Positions 33,389-41,603 of a stretch of DNA of 64,000 nt are shown in pieces. Position 1 is the first letter of the stretch. Every line of letters begins with the position of its first letter. The translations under genes and the position numbers were made by a program. The notes under the pieces are model-generated. The model did not search any database. It was given only the letters and a program-made list of their open reading frames with translations, and was not told where the DNA came from. The stretch covers positions 1 through 64,000 of the forward strand of contig NZ_JACHXV010000006.1 in assembly GCF_014192375.1 (NCBI RefSeq), written 5' to 3'. The stretch comes from Endobacter medicaginis (lineage in GTDB: Bacteria > Pseudomonadota > Alphaproteobacteria > Acetobacterales > Acetobacteraceae).

Positions 33389-33912
33389 CGCGAAAGTCGC
33401 GGCGGATCTGGATGATCGGGTGTTGCGGCGCGGGGCTGTCGGCCGCGCTCGGCCTGTCGCTCTGGGCGCTGTCGGGCAACATCGTCTATTTCATGGCACC
33501 GTCGCAGCTGCTGGCCACGCATCCCTCGCCGAAGCAGGTGGTGCGGCTGGGCGGGATGGTCGAAGCCGGGTCGGTGCGCACCGCCGAGGGCCTGTCGGGG
33601 CCGGAGGCGAGCTTTCGCGTTACCGACGGGCAGGCGGATGTGGCGGTGCACTACGACGGGATTCTGCCGGGGCTGTTTCGCGAGGGACAGAGCGTGGTGG
33701 CGCTGGGGTCGCTGGGGCAGGATGGCCGCTTCACCGCCTCGGAGGTGCTGGCCAAGCATGACCAGACCTACATGCCCAGGGAAGTCGCCGACGCACTGCG
33801 CCGGTCGGGCAAATGGGACCCGCGCTTCGGCCCCGCACCCGATCCGGCGAGCTGGGACCGGATGACGGCGGCGTCTGCGGAGACCAGGGCGGGGACCGGA
33901 TCGGGCGGCTGA
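33385..33912 (+). CDS. ccmE: Cytochrome c-type biogenesis heme chaperone CcmE
   Basis: Periplasmic, membrane-anchored heme chaperone of 175 residues. The N-terminal anchor is MIGCCGAGLSAALGLSLWAL (10-29), then the OB-fold domain with VRLGGMVEAGSV near 53 and VAVHYDGILPGLFREGQ near 86. The covalent heme ligand is His in LAKHDQTYMPREV near 122, with the conserved Tyr four residues on. The tail after 140 is flexible and Gly/Ala-rich. Overlaps ccmD by ATGA and ccmF by TGATG. Confidence 0.95.
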   Translation: MTRKSRRIWMIGCCGAGLSAALGLSLWALSGNIVYFMAPSQLLATHPSPKQVVRLGGMVEAGSVRTAEGLSGPEASFRVTDGQADVAVHYDGILPGLFREGQSVVALGSLGQDGRFTASEVLAKHDQTYMPREVADALRRSGKWDPRFGPAPDPASWDRMTAASAETRAGTGSGG

Positions 33913-35900
33913 TGGGCTTCGAGACGATCTTCGGGCCGGAACTCGGCACGCTGGCGCTGGCCTGTGCCTGTGTGGTGGCGCTGGTGCAGGCGGTGCTGCC
34001 GATGATCGGCGCACAGCGTGGCCATGCGCGGCTGATGCGGGCGGGCGCGACGCTGGCGGGGGCGCAGCTCTTCTGTCTGGCGCTGTCTTTCGTCTGTCTG
34101 GTCGCGGCGTCGGTAGCGGATGATTTCTCGGTCGGCTCGGTGGCGGCGAACAGCGCGATCGCCAAGCCGCTGGCCTACAAGATCGCCGGGGTCTGGGGCA
34201 ATCATGAGGGGTCGATCCTGCTGTGGGGGTTGATCCTGGCGCTGTGCGGCGGGGCGGTGGCGGTGTTCGGACGCGAATTGCCCGATGCGCTGCGTGCGCG
34301 GGTGCTGGCGGTGCTGGGCGGCACGTCCGCGGGATTCCTGCTGTTCTGCCTGCTGACCTCGAACCCGTTCTCGCGGGTCTGGCCGCCGCCCATGGACGGG
34401 TCGGGGATGAACCCGCTGCTGCAGGACCCCGGGCTCGCGATCCATCCGCCGATCCTCTACTGCGGCTATGTCGGCTTCGCGGTGCCGTTCGCGTTCGCCG
34501 TCGCCGCGCTGATCGAGGGCGAGGTGGATGCAGCCTGGGGACGCTGGGTGCGGCCATGGGCGGTGGCGGCGTGGGCGATGCTCACCTGCGGCATCGCGCT
34601 GGGGTCGTGGTGGTCGTACTACATCCTCGGCTGGGGCGGCTACTGGTTCTGGGACCCGGTGGAGAATGCCTCGCTGCTGCCCTGGCTGACCGGCACCGCG
34701 CTGATCCATTCGGCGATCGTGGTGGAGAAACGCGCCGCCTTGAAGATCTGGACCGTGCTGCTGGCGATCGCCACCTTCTCGCTGTCGCTGTCGGGCACGT
34801 TCCTGGTGCGCTCGGGCATCCTCAACTCCGTTCATGAATTCGCCAACGACCCGACGCGAGGGGTGTTCATCCTCACCCTGCTCGCGCTGGTCAGCGGCGG
34901 GGCGCTCGCCCTGTTCGCCTGGCGCGCGCCGGTGCTGATGCAGCGCGCTGGCGCGGGTCTGTTCGCGCCGCTGTCGCGCGAGGGCGCGCTGGTGGCCAAC
35001 AATATCGGGCTGTGCGCGATCTGCGCGGTGGTGCTGACCGGAACGATGTATCCGCCGTTCTCCGCCCTGCTGTTCGACCGTGCGATCTCGGTCGGTGCAC
35101 CGTTCTTCAACCTTGCCACCCTGCCGCTGGCGATCCCGCTGTTCGCGCTCGTCGCCCTCGGACCGATGCTGCCGTGGAAACGCGGACGCACGCGCGCGCT
35201 GCTGCGCAGGGCACGGGTGCCGCTTGTCGTCGCACTCGCAGCACTCGCCGGGGCGATGTGGGGGATGGTGGGCGCGGTGCCGATCGCGGTGTTCGCGCTC
35301 GGGGTGTGGATCATCGCCGGCAGTCTCGCCGATCTCGCCGCCCGCGTGCTGGCCGGGGGCTGGCGCGAGGCGGGCGCGCGGCTGGCGCATCTGCCGCGCG
35401 GGGTGGTGGGCGCGGCGGTGGCGCATCTGGGGCTGGGCCTGACCGTGCTGGGCCTCGCCGCGATGAGCCAGGCGCGGACCGACATCGTCGCCGTCCAGCC
35501 CGGTCAGGAGGTGGATTTCGGCGGCTATCGCTGGACGCTCGATGCGGTCAGCGAGGCGCCGGGGCCGAACTACAGCGCTCGCATCGCCACGATTTCCGTG
35601 CGCGAGGGTGGCCGGCTGGTGACGGCGCTGCATCCGGCAGAGCGACGCTTCGCGCAGGGCGCACAGACCACGCAGGAGACGGCGATCCATACCAACCTCC
35701 TGGTCGATCTCTATGCCGTGCTGGGCGACACCGCCCCCGGCGGCGTGGTGCTGCGGCTGCATGTCAATCCGCTCGCCCCGTTCCTGTGGCTGGGCGCGCT
35801 GGTGATGGCGCTCGGTGGCGGGCTGTCGCTGTCCGACCGGCGGCTGCGGGTGGGGGCGCCGAGGCGCGCACATCCTGCGGCCGGGCGACGGCTGGCGTGA
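33912..35900 (+). CDS. ccmF: Heme lyase CcmF
   Basis: Large polytopic inner-membrane protein (662 residues, about 15 helices) that attaches heme to apocytochrome c with CcmH. The WWD heme-handling motif reads GWGGYWFWDPVENASLLPW near residues 236-254; conserved His residues are in WGNHEGSILLW near 96, AIHPPILYCGYVG near 177 and a later SGILNSVHEFAND near 300. The ATG at 33912 overlaps the ccmE stop. Stop overlaps the GTG start of ccmG. It is the central gene of the seven-gene ccm operon. Confidence 0.96.
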   Translation: MGFETIFGPELGTLALACACVVALVQAVLPMIGAQRGHARLMRAGATLAGAQLFCLALSFVCLVAASVADDFSVGSVAANSAIAKPLAYKIAGVWGNHEGSILLWGLILALCGGAVAVFGRELPDALRARVLAVLGGTSAGFLLFCLLTSNPFSRVWPPPMDGSGMNPLLQDPGLAIHPPILYCGYVGFAVPFAFAVAALIEGEVDAAWGRWVRPWAVAAWAMLTCGIALGSWWSYYILGWGGYWFWDPVENASLLPWLTGTALIHSAIVVEKRAALKIWTVLLAIATFSLSLSGTFLVRSGILNSVHEFANDPTRGVFILTLLALVSGGALALFAWRAPVLMQRAGAGLFAPLSREGALVANNIGLCAICAVVLTGTMYPPFSALLFDRAISVGAPFFNLATLPLAIPLFALVALGPMLPWKRGRTRALLRRARVPLVVALAALAGAMWGMVGAVPIAVFALGVWIIAGSLADLAARVLAGGWREAGARLAHLPRGVVGAAVAHLGLGLTVLGLAAMSQARTDIVAVQPGQEVDFGGYRWTLDAVSEAPGPNYSARIATISVREGGRLVTALHPAERRFAQGAQTTQETAIHTNLLVDLYAVLGDTAPGGVVLRLHVNPLAPFLWLGALVMALGGGLSLSDRRLRVGAPRRAHPAAGRRLA

Positions 35901-36442
35901 CGCCGCTGATGCGCCGGCGGGTGCTGTTCGCGGCCCCGTTCGCTGTCGCGGGCGCGGCCGGGATGGGCGCATTCGCGATGCTGCGGCGGATGCCGGACGG
36001 ACAATTCGACCCGCATGCCGTGGATGCGCCGGTGCTGGGCCGGATGGTGCCGGACTTCGCCCTGCCGGCGCTCCCGCCGGGCCCCGGCTTCGATGCGGCT
36101 GCCCTGCGCGCGCAGCCGCGACCGGTGCTGGTGAACGTCTTCGCCTCGTGGTGCGTGCCCTGCGTGGAGGAAGCCGAGGCGCTGCTGGCGCTGTCGACGC
36201 ATCTGCCGGTCTGGGGGATCGCCTACAAGGACCCCGACGCCGCGGCGACGGATTTCGTCCGCCGCACTGGTGATCCGTATGCGCGTCTGGTCGCCGATCG
36301 CGACGGGCTGGCGGCGATCGACTGGGGGGTGAGCGGCGTGCCGGAAAGCTTTCTGGTCGCCCCCGGCGGGCGCATCGTCTGGCACAAGGCGGGCGGTCTG
36401 ACGGCGGCCGATGTGGAGAGGCTGGCACGTGGTCAGGGTTAG
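35897..36442 (+). CDS. ccmG: Thiol:disulfide oxidoreductase CcmG/DsbE
   Basis: Membrane-anchored periplasmic thioredoxin-like protein (181 residues) that keeps apocytochrome CxxCH cysteines reduced. Anchor: VLFAAPFAVAGAAGMGAFAML near residues 8-28. Active site FASWCVPCVEEAEAL near 82-96 (CVPC; WCxPC is standard). Later GVSGVPESFLVAPGG holds the cis-Pro near 149. Start is GTG 35897 (GTGA overlap with ccmF) or ATG 35909. Receives electrons from a DsbD-type protein, such as the one encoded at 17723-19864. Confidence 0.94.
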   Translation: MTPLMRRRVLFAAPFAVAGAAGMGAFAMLRRMPDGQFDPHAVDAPVLGRMVPDFALPALPPGPGFDAAALRAQPRPVLVNVFASWCVPCVEEAEALLALSTHLPVWGIAYKDPDAAATDFVRRTGDPYARLVADRDGLAAIDWGVSGVPESFLVAPGGRIVWHKAGGLTAADVERLARGQG

Positions 36443-36893
36443 GGTCGTGCTGGCAGTCGCGCTGCTGCTGGCGGGTCCGGCGGCCCGGACGGTGGCCTGG
36501 GCGGTGGACAGCCCTGCCGAGATGCTGCCCGATCCGAAACAGGAGGCCCGCGCGGAGGCGATCGGGCGGCAGTTGCGCTGTCTGGTGTGCCAGAACGAGA
36601 GCATCGAGGACAGTCGCGCAGCACTGGCGCGCGACCTGCGCCACGTGGTGCGCGCGCATGTCGCGGCTGGCGAGACCGACCGGCAGATCGTCGGCTGGAT
36701 GGTGAGCCGCTATGGCGATTTCATCCGCCTGCGGCCGCGCCTCGACTGGCTGACCCTGCCACTCTACGCGATGCCGGGGCTGGCAGTGCTGGCCGGGCTG
36801 GCGGTCGCGCTGGTGGCGCTGCGCCGTCGGCGGGGCGAGCCGCCGGCGCCGTTGAGCGACACGGAGCGGGCACGGCTGGAGCGGCTGCGGTGA
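36429..36893 (+). CDS. ccmH: Cytochrome c-type biogenesis protein CcmH
   Basis: 154-residue protein with signal sequence, the apocytochrome-binding motif RQLRCLVCQNESIEDS near residues 43-58, and a membrane helix LPLYAMPGLAVLAGLAVALVAL near 107-128. It corresponds to the short CcmH/CcmL form because CcmI is separate. GTG 36429 is chosen, overlapping ccmG by 14 bases; the frame is open to 36411. Works with CcmF and CcmG in heme ligation. Confidence 0.94.
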   Translation: MVRVRVVLAVALLLAGPAARTVAWAVDSPAEMLPDPKQEARAEAIGRQLRCLVCQNESIEDSRAALARDLRHVVRAHVAAGETDRQIVGWMVSRYGDFIRLRPRLDWLTLPLYAMPGLAVLAGLAVALVALRRRRGEPPAPLSDTERARLERLR

Positions 36894-37630
36894 TCGGCTG
36901 GATGATCGCGGGCACATTGCTGCTGGCCGCCCTCACCGTGGCCTGCCTGCTGGCGCTGCGCGGCGGCGCCGAGCCGCAAGGACGACGGGTGCCGGCGCTG
37001 GCACTGCACCGGGCGCGTCTGGCTTCGGTCGAGCGCGACCGCGACATCGGGCTGATCGCGCCGGAGGACGCCGACGCAGCACGGCTCGAGATCCAGCGCC
37101 AGTTGTTGACCGAAGCCGACCGGGTCGAACCGGCGGGCGCGCCGGTGGCATCGGGACGCGGGTGGCTGATCGGGGCGGCAGTGGCGATGCCGCTCGCGAG
37201 CCTCGCGCTCTATCTTTCGGTGGGCCATCCGCTGTTGCCGTCGGCGCCGATGGCGCTGCGCGAGCAGGCGCGGGCCGACGACCCGCAGACGGCGCGCGAC
37301 GCGCAGCTCGTGGCAACGCTGCGCGCACGGCTCGCCGGGCTCGATCCGGCATCGCCACAGGGACGCGAGGGCTACACCCTGCTCGGCCGGGTCGAGGCGA
37401 CGCAGGGACACTGGAGCGACGCAGCCCGCGCCTGGCGCAAGGCGGTCGATGCGCGCTTCGACCCCGCGCTCGCGGTCTCGGCTGCGGAGGCACAGTGCCG
37501 GGCGGACGGGCGGGTGAGCGCGGACTCGGCCGCGCTGTTCCGGCGTGCACTGGCCGAAGGGCCGGCGGACGCGCCATGGCGGGGACTGGCGCAGGAAAGA
37601 CTTGTGGAGGCGGAAGCGGCGCCCCATTGA
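36890..37630 (+). CDS. ccmI: Cytochrome c biogenesis protein CcmI
   Basis: Apocytochrome chaperone of 246 residues. Membrane helices MIAGTLLLAALTVACLLAL (5-23) and WLIGAAVAMPLASLALYLSV (about 89-108) flank a cytoplasmic loop with VERDRDIGLIAPEDADAARLE (CcmI N-terminal pattern), and the C-terminal periplasmic part is TPR-like (EGYTLLGRVEATQGHWSDAA). GTG 36890 overlaps the ccmH stop (GTGA). Last gene of the ccm run; the DUF1674 gene starts 6 bases later. Confidence 0.9.
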   Translation: MIGWMIAGTLLLAALTVACLLALRGGAEPQGRRVPALALHRARLASVERDRDIGLIAPEDADAARLEIQRQLLTEADRVEPAGAPVASGRGWLIGAAVAMPLASLALYLSVGHPLLPSAPMALREQARADDPQTARDAQLVATLRARLAGLDPASPQGREGYTLLGRVEATQGHWSDAARAWRKAVDARFDPALAVSAAEAQCRADGRVSADSAALFRRALAEGPADAPWRGLAQERLVEAEAAPH

Positions 37631-37636
37631 TGGGTG

Positions 37637-37795
37637 ATGAGTGACGATCCCAGGCCCGAACCGTCCGCCCTCACCCCCGATGAGCTGGAGGCGGAGCCCA
37701 AAGCGAAACCCGGGGTGGAAACGGGTGGCCCGAAAGGACTCGAACCCACGCGCTATGGAGACTGGGAGCGCAACGGGCGCTGCTTCGATTTCTGA
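37637..37795 (+). CDS. DUF1674 protein, SdhAF4-like succinate dehydrogenase assembly factor
   Basis: A 52-residue protein, missed by size filters. The C-terminal family signature is intact: GGPKGLEPTRYGDWERNGRC followed by FDF. This family (SdhAF4/Sdh8 in eukaryotes) assists assembly of flavinylated SdhA. The N-terminal half is acidic and unconserved. It begins 6 bases after ccmI and so is likely co-transcribed with the cytochrome c maturation operon, tying two respiratory-chain assembly functions. The ATG at 37637 is chosen as the first in frame. Confidence 0.88.
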   Translation: MSDDPRPEPSALTPDELEAEPKAKPGVETGGPKGLEPTRYGDWERNGRCFDF

Positions 37796-37798
37796 GGC

Positions 37799-38977
37799 TC
37801 AGGCGCCGCGCCAGAGGGCAAACGCGGCCAGCGCCACGCCCACCAGCCCCAGCCCGGTGCCGACCGCCGCTGCCCAGCCGCCGCTCCCGTAGGCCCAGCC
37901 GCCAAGCGCCGAGCCGCACGCACCGCCGAGAAAGAAGACCGCCAGATACAGCCCGTTCAGCCGCGCGCGGGTGGCCGGCCCGAGGGCGAACAGGGCGCGC
38001 TGGCCGAGCACGAGATTGCCGCTGACGCCGAAATCCAGCACCACGCCGGCCAGTGCGAGCACGCCCAGGCGCCAATGCTCCGTCCCGCCGGCCAGCAGGC
38101 ACAGCGACAGGCCGGTCGCCACGCAGATCATCGCACCGAACGTCGCGATCCGCGTATGCCCGGCATCGGCCAGCCGGCCGGCCAGCGGAGCCGCGATGGT
38201 GCCGGCGACCCCGATCAGCGCGAACAGCGCGATGCCGGCCTGGCCGATGCCGAAATTCTGCGCCAGCCACAGCGGGGTGACGGTCCAGAACAGGCTGAAC
38301 GCCCCGAACAGGAAGAAATGGTAGAAGGCGCGCCTCTGCAGCACCTTCGTGCGCCACAGCAGCCCGGCCAGCGAGGCGAGCAGCGAACCATAGGAATGTC
38401 CCGGCTCCGGCTCCCAGCGCGGCAGCCTGATCCGCATCGCGACCCCGATCGCCACCATCAGCACGGTGGCGACGACGAACACCACATGCCACGACGACAC
38501 CGAGGCGATCAGGCTGCCGACCGGACGGGCGAGCATGATGCCGACCATCAGCCCGCTCATCACGTTGCCGACCACCCTGCCCCGGCTCGCCTCGGGGGCG
38601 AGATGGGCGGCGAACGGCACCAGCACCTGCACCGAGACCGAGCCGATGCCGATCGCGAGACAGGCGAGCAGGAACGGCCCGGGGTGGGTGGACAGTGCGG
38701 CCGCCGCCACCGCCAGCGTGCCGAGGACCAGGATACTCACCACCAGGCGGCGGTTCTCGACCAGATCGCCCAGTGGCACCAGCAGCACCAGCCCGAGCGC
38801 ATAGCCGAGCTGGGTGAGTGTGACGATCAGCCCGGCATGGGCGGGCGGCAGGCCGAGCGAGGCGGCGATCGGGCCGGCCAGCGGCTGCGCGTAATAGAGA
38901 TTGGCGACGACCACCCCGCAGGCCAGGGCGAAGAACAGGTTTAGGGCGCGGGTCATCTCGGGGGGATTCGGGCTCAT
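37799..38977 (-). CDS. MFS transporter
   Basis: 392-residue, 12-helix major facilitator. The loop 2-3 motif is GDLVENRRLVVS near residue 65, and the loop 8-9 equivalent is GRLADAGHTRIATFG near 258. Begins NLFFALACGVVVANLYYAQPLAGPIA, typical of the YfcJ/AraJ-like drug/sugar efflux group. ATG 38977 (MSPNPPEMTRAL) is preferred; a GTG at 38998 is possible. Convergent with the DUF1674 gene, 3 bases apart. Substrate unknown. Confidence 0.85.
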   Translation of the reverse strand: MSPNPPEMTRALNLFFALACGVVVANLYYAQPLAGPIAASLGLPPAHAGLIVTLTQLGYALGLVLLVPLGDLVENRRLVVSILVLGTLAVAAAALSTHPGPFLLACLAIGIGSVSVQVLVPFAAHLAPEASRGRVVGNVMSGLMVGIMLARPVGSLIASVSSWHVVFVVATVLMVAIGVAMRIRLPRWEPEPGHSYGSLLASLAGLLWRTKVLQRRAFYHFFLFGAFSLFWTVTPLWLAQNFGIGQAGIALFALIGVAGTIAAPLAGRLADAGHTRIATFGAMICVATGLSLCLLAGGTEHWRLGVLALAGVVLDFGVSGNLVLGQRALFALGPATRARLNGLYLAVFFLGGACGSALGGWAYGSGGWAAAVGTGLGLVGVALAAFALWRGA

Positions 38978-39282
38978 GGTGGATGCAGATGGCAGCACCG
39001 CCGCCCGGTGACCAGAGTGCAGACGCTCGTCTCAGGCTCGGCCACAGGCCCGATCCGACGCCGATCGCCCCCGCCCTGTCTTTCTGGCTTGCCCGCGGCA
39101 GGCTGACGCGGTCATGCTGCCGGCAGGGCCCGCGATGCGGCCCGCCGCCTGCACTGGGTTCCGGCCCGGATCGGTGAACGTATCGCGTCTGCGAAAGACA
39201 TCTCGCTTCGGATGTGGCGGACGGAGTTCGGCAATGCAGGCCCCGGTCTCGACAGTTCGTTCGCCGCAGACGGAGACCCAGG
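38978..39282. other. Intergenic region between divergent genes
   Basis: About 305 bases separating the MFS gene from the Glyoxalase_8-like gene. I see no convincing small gene, RNA or long inverted repeat. Base composition is slightly lower in G+C near 39180-39215. It should hold both promoters, but no clear -35/-10 pair can be named. Confidence 0.4.
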
Positions 39283-40008
39283 ATGCAGACCCCATACCCC
39301 AAGACCATGGCCCGGATCCTGCGCGAGGCGCTGGCCGAGCGCGCGCTGTCGATCAGCCACTCGACCGCGCTGGAGATCGTCGCCCGGCAGCTCGGCCATG
39401 CCGACTGGAACGTGCTGTCGGCGCAGCCTGCGACACCCTCGGCTGCGATCCCCACGCCAGCAGGCGGCGGACCGCTCCCCGAAGGGTGGCATGTCAGCGG
39501 CCGCAGCGACCTCTTCCGTGCCGGGTTGCTGACCCAGGGCGGCCCGGATGGTGAGGCCGCGCTGAGCATCGACAGCCTCGCTCCCGCCGATCCGAATGCG
39601 CCGGTCGCCGGATCAGGAGAGTTCCTCACCATCATGCAGCGCATCTCCGCCGAGCCATGGCGCGGGCGGATGGTCAGTTTCCGCGCCCGTTTGCGCTGCG
39701 AGCAGGCGACCGGGAGCGGGCGGCTGTGGATTCATGCCCGCAACGGGGCGCGCGAGGCCCTCGTGTTCGACAATCTCGGTCTCGAGGCGACCGCGAATGG
39801 CCCGATCACCGGCACCACCGGCTGGACGGAGCGTCATGTCACCATCGAGGTGCCGGAAACCGCGAGTTATCTGGGTTTCGGCGTACTGTACGGCTCGGGG
39901 ACCGGGCGGTTCCGGGCAGCGGGACTGTCGTTCGGGCAGGCGGAGGGGGATGAACGGCCGCGCGCATTGCCGAACGAACCGCGCAATCTCGGACTGCAGA
40001 CCGCCTGA
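39283..40008 (+). CDS. Glyoxalase_8-like N-terminal domain protein
   Basis: 241 residues from ATG 39283, with GGAG upstream. Residues 8-48 match the short helical domain often found in proteins labelled glyoxalase superfamily (MARILREALAERALSISHST, then ALEIVARQLGHADWNVLSA). The rest (about 75-225) is beta-rich with WHVSGRSDLFRAG and the WTERHVTIEVPETASYLGFG strand pattern, resembling a jelly-roll carbohydrate- or ligand-binding domain; the WRGRMVSFRARLRCEQA segment is similar to domains in AraC-linked proteins. No catalytic residues can be assigned. Convergent with the symporter gene, 6 bases apart. Confidence 0.65.
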   Translation: MQTPYPKTMARILREALAERALSISHSTALEIVARQLGHADWNVLSAQPATPSAAIPTPAGGGPLPEGWHVSGRSDLFRAGLLTQGGPDGEAALSIDSLAPADPNAPVAGSGEFLTIMQRISAEPWRGRMVSFRARLRCEQATGSGRLWIHARNGAREALVFDNLGLEATANGPITGTTGWTERHVTIEVPETASYLGFGVLYGSGTGRFRAAGLSFGQAEGDERPRALPNEPRNLGLQTA

Positions 40009-40014
40009 GGCGGA

Positions 40015-41397
40015 TCAGGGCGGGCTGCGGGCCGGCCAAAGGCGTGACAGCAGCCCCAGGATCGCGGCGTTCAGCCCCAGGCCGACCAGCCCGGGATTGA
40101 CGCCGCCGAGCCCGATGGCGGCTTCATAAAGCCAGATTGCCAGCGCGTCGCCGGCGAGCAAGGCGATGACGATCGCCGACGCGCGGACCCGCCAGCCTGC
40201 CAGCAGCGCGACGAGACCGGGGAAGGTCTGGGTGATTCCGAAATAGAACAGGTTGTTGATCGAGACCATCAGGCCGTGGAACCGGGCCGCGCCCCAGATC
40301 GAGGCGAGCAGATACAGCGCCATCACCATCTTGGCGGCGCGTCGCTGGGCGTCGCCGTCGAGACCGGGGAGAATGTTGCGGGCGACCAGCGGGCCGAGGG
40401 CGAGGCAGATGCCGGCCAGCACCACCAGCGCCGACAGCGTCGCCCCCGCCAGCACCAGGCCGAACGCCCAGGGCGGCAGCAGGGCGCCGGCGAGGGTGAC
40501 GAACACCGCGTTGGCATCGGCCGGGGCCGAGGGCAGGTGTCGCGCGACCGTGGCGATGGCGACCAGCAGCGGGAACATCAACATGTAGAGCGGCATCGCG
40601 CATTGCGCGCGACGCAGGGTGGCGGCCGAGCGGGCGGTGAACACCGCCGCCACGGTCTGCGGCACCAGGCAGAAGCCGATGGCTTGCAACACGATCGTCG
40701 ACATCGCGAAGATGTCGACTGGCCACGCGGTCGGCGCCGGTGGCGGCGGGGATGCGGCATGTGCGGGTCCGTCCCCCTGCCCGCTCGCCCAGGCGATCGC
40801 CGCACCGCCGGTGGCGACCACCGCGAGTAGCATCAGCGCGTCCTTCAGCACCGCGACCTGGGCCGGGCCGCGGATGCCGGACACCGCCACCATCGCGAAC
40901 ACCAGTGCCCCGGCGATGCCGAGCAGGGCCAGCGGCGGCACGGTGAGGTGCAGCGCGGCCAGCACGGTGCCGAGACCGACGAACTGCAGCACGCCGAGCG
41001 GCAGCAGGAAGGCGATGCAGTTGAGCGCGACGATCCGTTCCAGCGCGCGGCTGCGGAAATGGCGGCCGAACAGGTCGGGCAGTGTCACCGCACCATGGCG
41101 GCGTCCGGCCCGCCAGATCGCCGGGTAGAGAAAATAGCCGACCGGGAAGGCGAGCAGGATGTAGCCCAGGAACCAGGCGAGGAAGCCGGTGCCGTGCGCA
41201 TACACCCCGCTCGGCACGCCGAGGATGGTGGCGATCGAGTAGGTCTCGCCAACGGCGAGCACGAAGAACAGCAGCGAGCCGAAGCGCCCCGAGGCGACAA
41301 AGAAGTCCTCCGGCTTCTGATGCGCGCCGCCACGACCACCCCAGAGGGAGGCGGCCATCGCCAGGGCGATCAGCAAGACGAACACCGCCGCCGTCAC
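40015..41397 (-). CDS. Sodium:solute symporter family protein
   Basis: 460-residue polytopic (about 13 helices) SSF/LeuT-fold transporter. Begins with a helix and EDFFVASGRFGSLLFFVLAVGETYSIATILG, the SSF N-terminal pattern, and has FGRHFRSRALERIVAL near residue 110. GTG 41397 overlaps the DUF3311 stop (GTGA), the usual partner order for this subclass. It is the last gene of the TonB receptor-amidase-peptidase operon, so an amino acid, peptide or carboxylate released by those hydrolases is the likely cargo (inference). Confidence 0.9.
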   Translation of the reverse strand: MTAAVFVLLIALAMAASLWGGRGGAHQKPEDFFVASGRFGSLLFFVLAVGETYSIATILGVPSGVYAHGTGFLAWFLGYILLAFPVGYFLYPAIWRAGRRHGAVTLPDLFGRHFRSRALERIVALNCIAFLLPLGVLQFVGLGTVLAALHLTVPPLALLGIAGALVFAMVAVSGIRGPAQVAVLKDALMLLAVVATGGAAIAWASGQGDGPAHAASPPPPAPTAWPVDIFAMSTIVLQAIGFCLVPQTVAAVFTARSAATLRRAQCAMPLYMLMFPLLVAIATVARHLPSAPADANAVFVTLAGALLPPWAFGLVLAGATLSALVVLAGICLALGPLVARNILPGLDGDAQRRAAKMVMALYLLASIWGAARFHGLMVSINNLFYFGITQTFPGLVALLAGWRVRASAIVIALLAGDALAIWLYEAAIGLGGVNPGLVGLGLNAAILGLLSRLWPARSPP

Positions 41398-41603
41398 GCC
41401 TGGTCCCCAGGCAGATGCCGGTCGTGCCACCACCAGCAGGCGGCGAGGCAGGCGGAGGTGAGCGGGATGCAGGCGAACAGCCACCAGGCGGCAACCGGCA
41501 GGCCGAGCCAGACGTACGGCAGCCGCGACAGCAGCGGGATGGTGGGCACCACCAGCAGGACCGGCAGGCCGAGGCCGAGCGCCAGACGGACGGCCGGTCT
41601 CAC
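41394..41603 (-). CDS. DUF3311 small membrane protein, symporter partner
   Basis: 69-residue protein with two membrane helices (LALGLGLPVLLVVPTIPLL and WLGLPVAAWWLFACIPLTSA) and a His/Asp-containing tail WWWHDRHLPGDQA. Small two-helix proteins of this type precede SSF symporters and are thought to act as accessory subunits. Starts at GTG 41603, overlapping the peptidase stop, and overlaps the symporter start; both are GTGA junctions. Confidence 0.8.
   Translation of the reverse strand: MRPAVRLALGLGLPVLLVVPTIPLLSRLPYVWLGLPVAAWWLFACIPLTSACLAACWWWHDRHLPGDQA

Noticed and set aside
33768-36917. 1049-codon minus-strand open frame across the ccm operon
   Set aside because: Antisense shadow of ccmE-ccmH; composition is Arg/Pro/His-rich and matches no family.
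37725-37760. tRNA-like T-arm sequence (complement of a GGACTCGAACC string)
   Set aside because: No matching stems for acceptor, D or anticodon arms; the stretch encodes the conserved DUF1674 motif.
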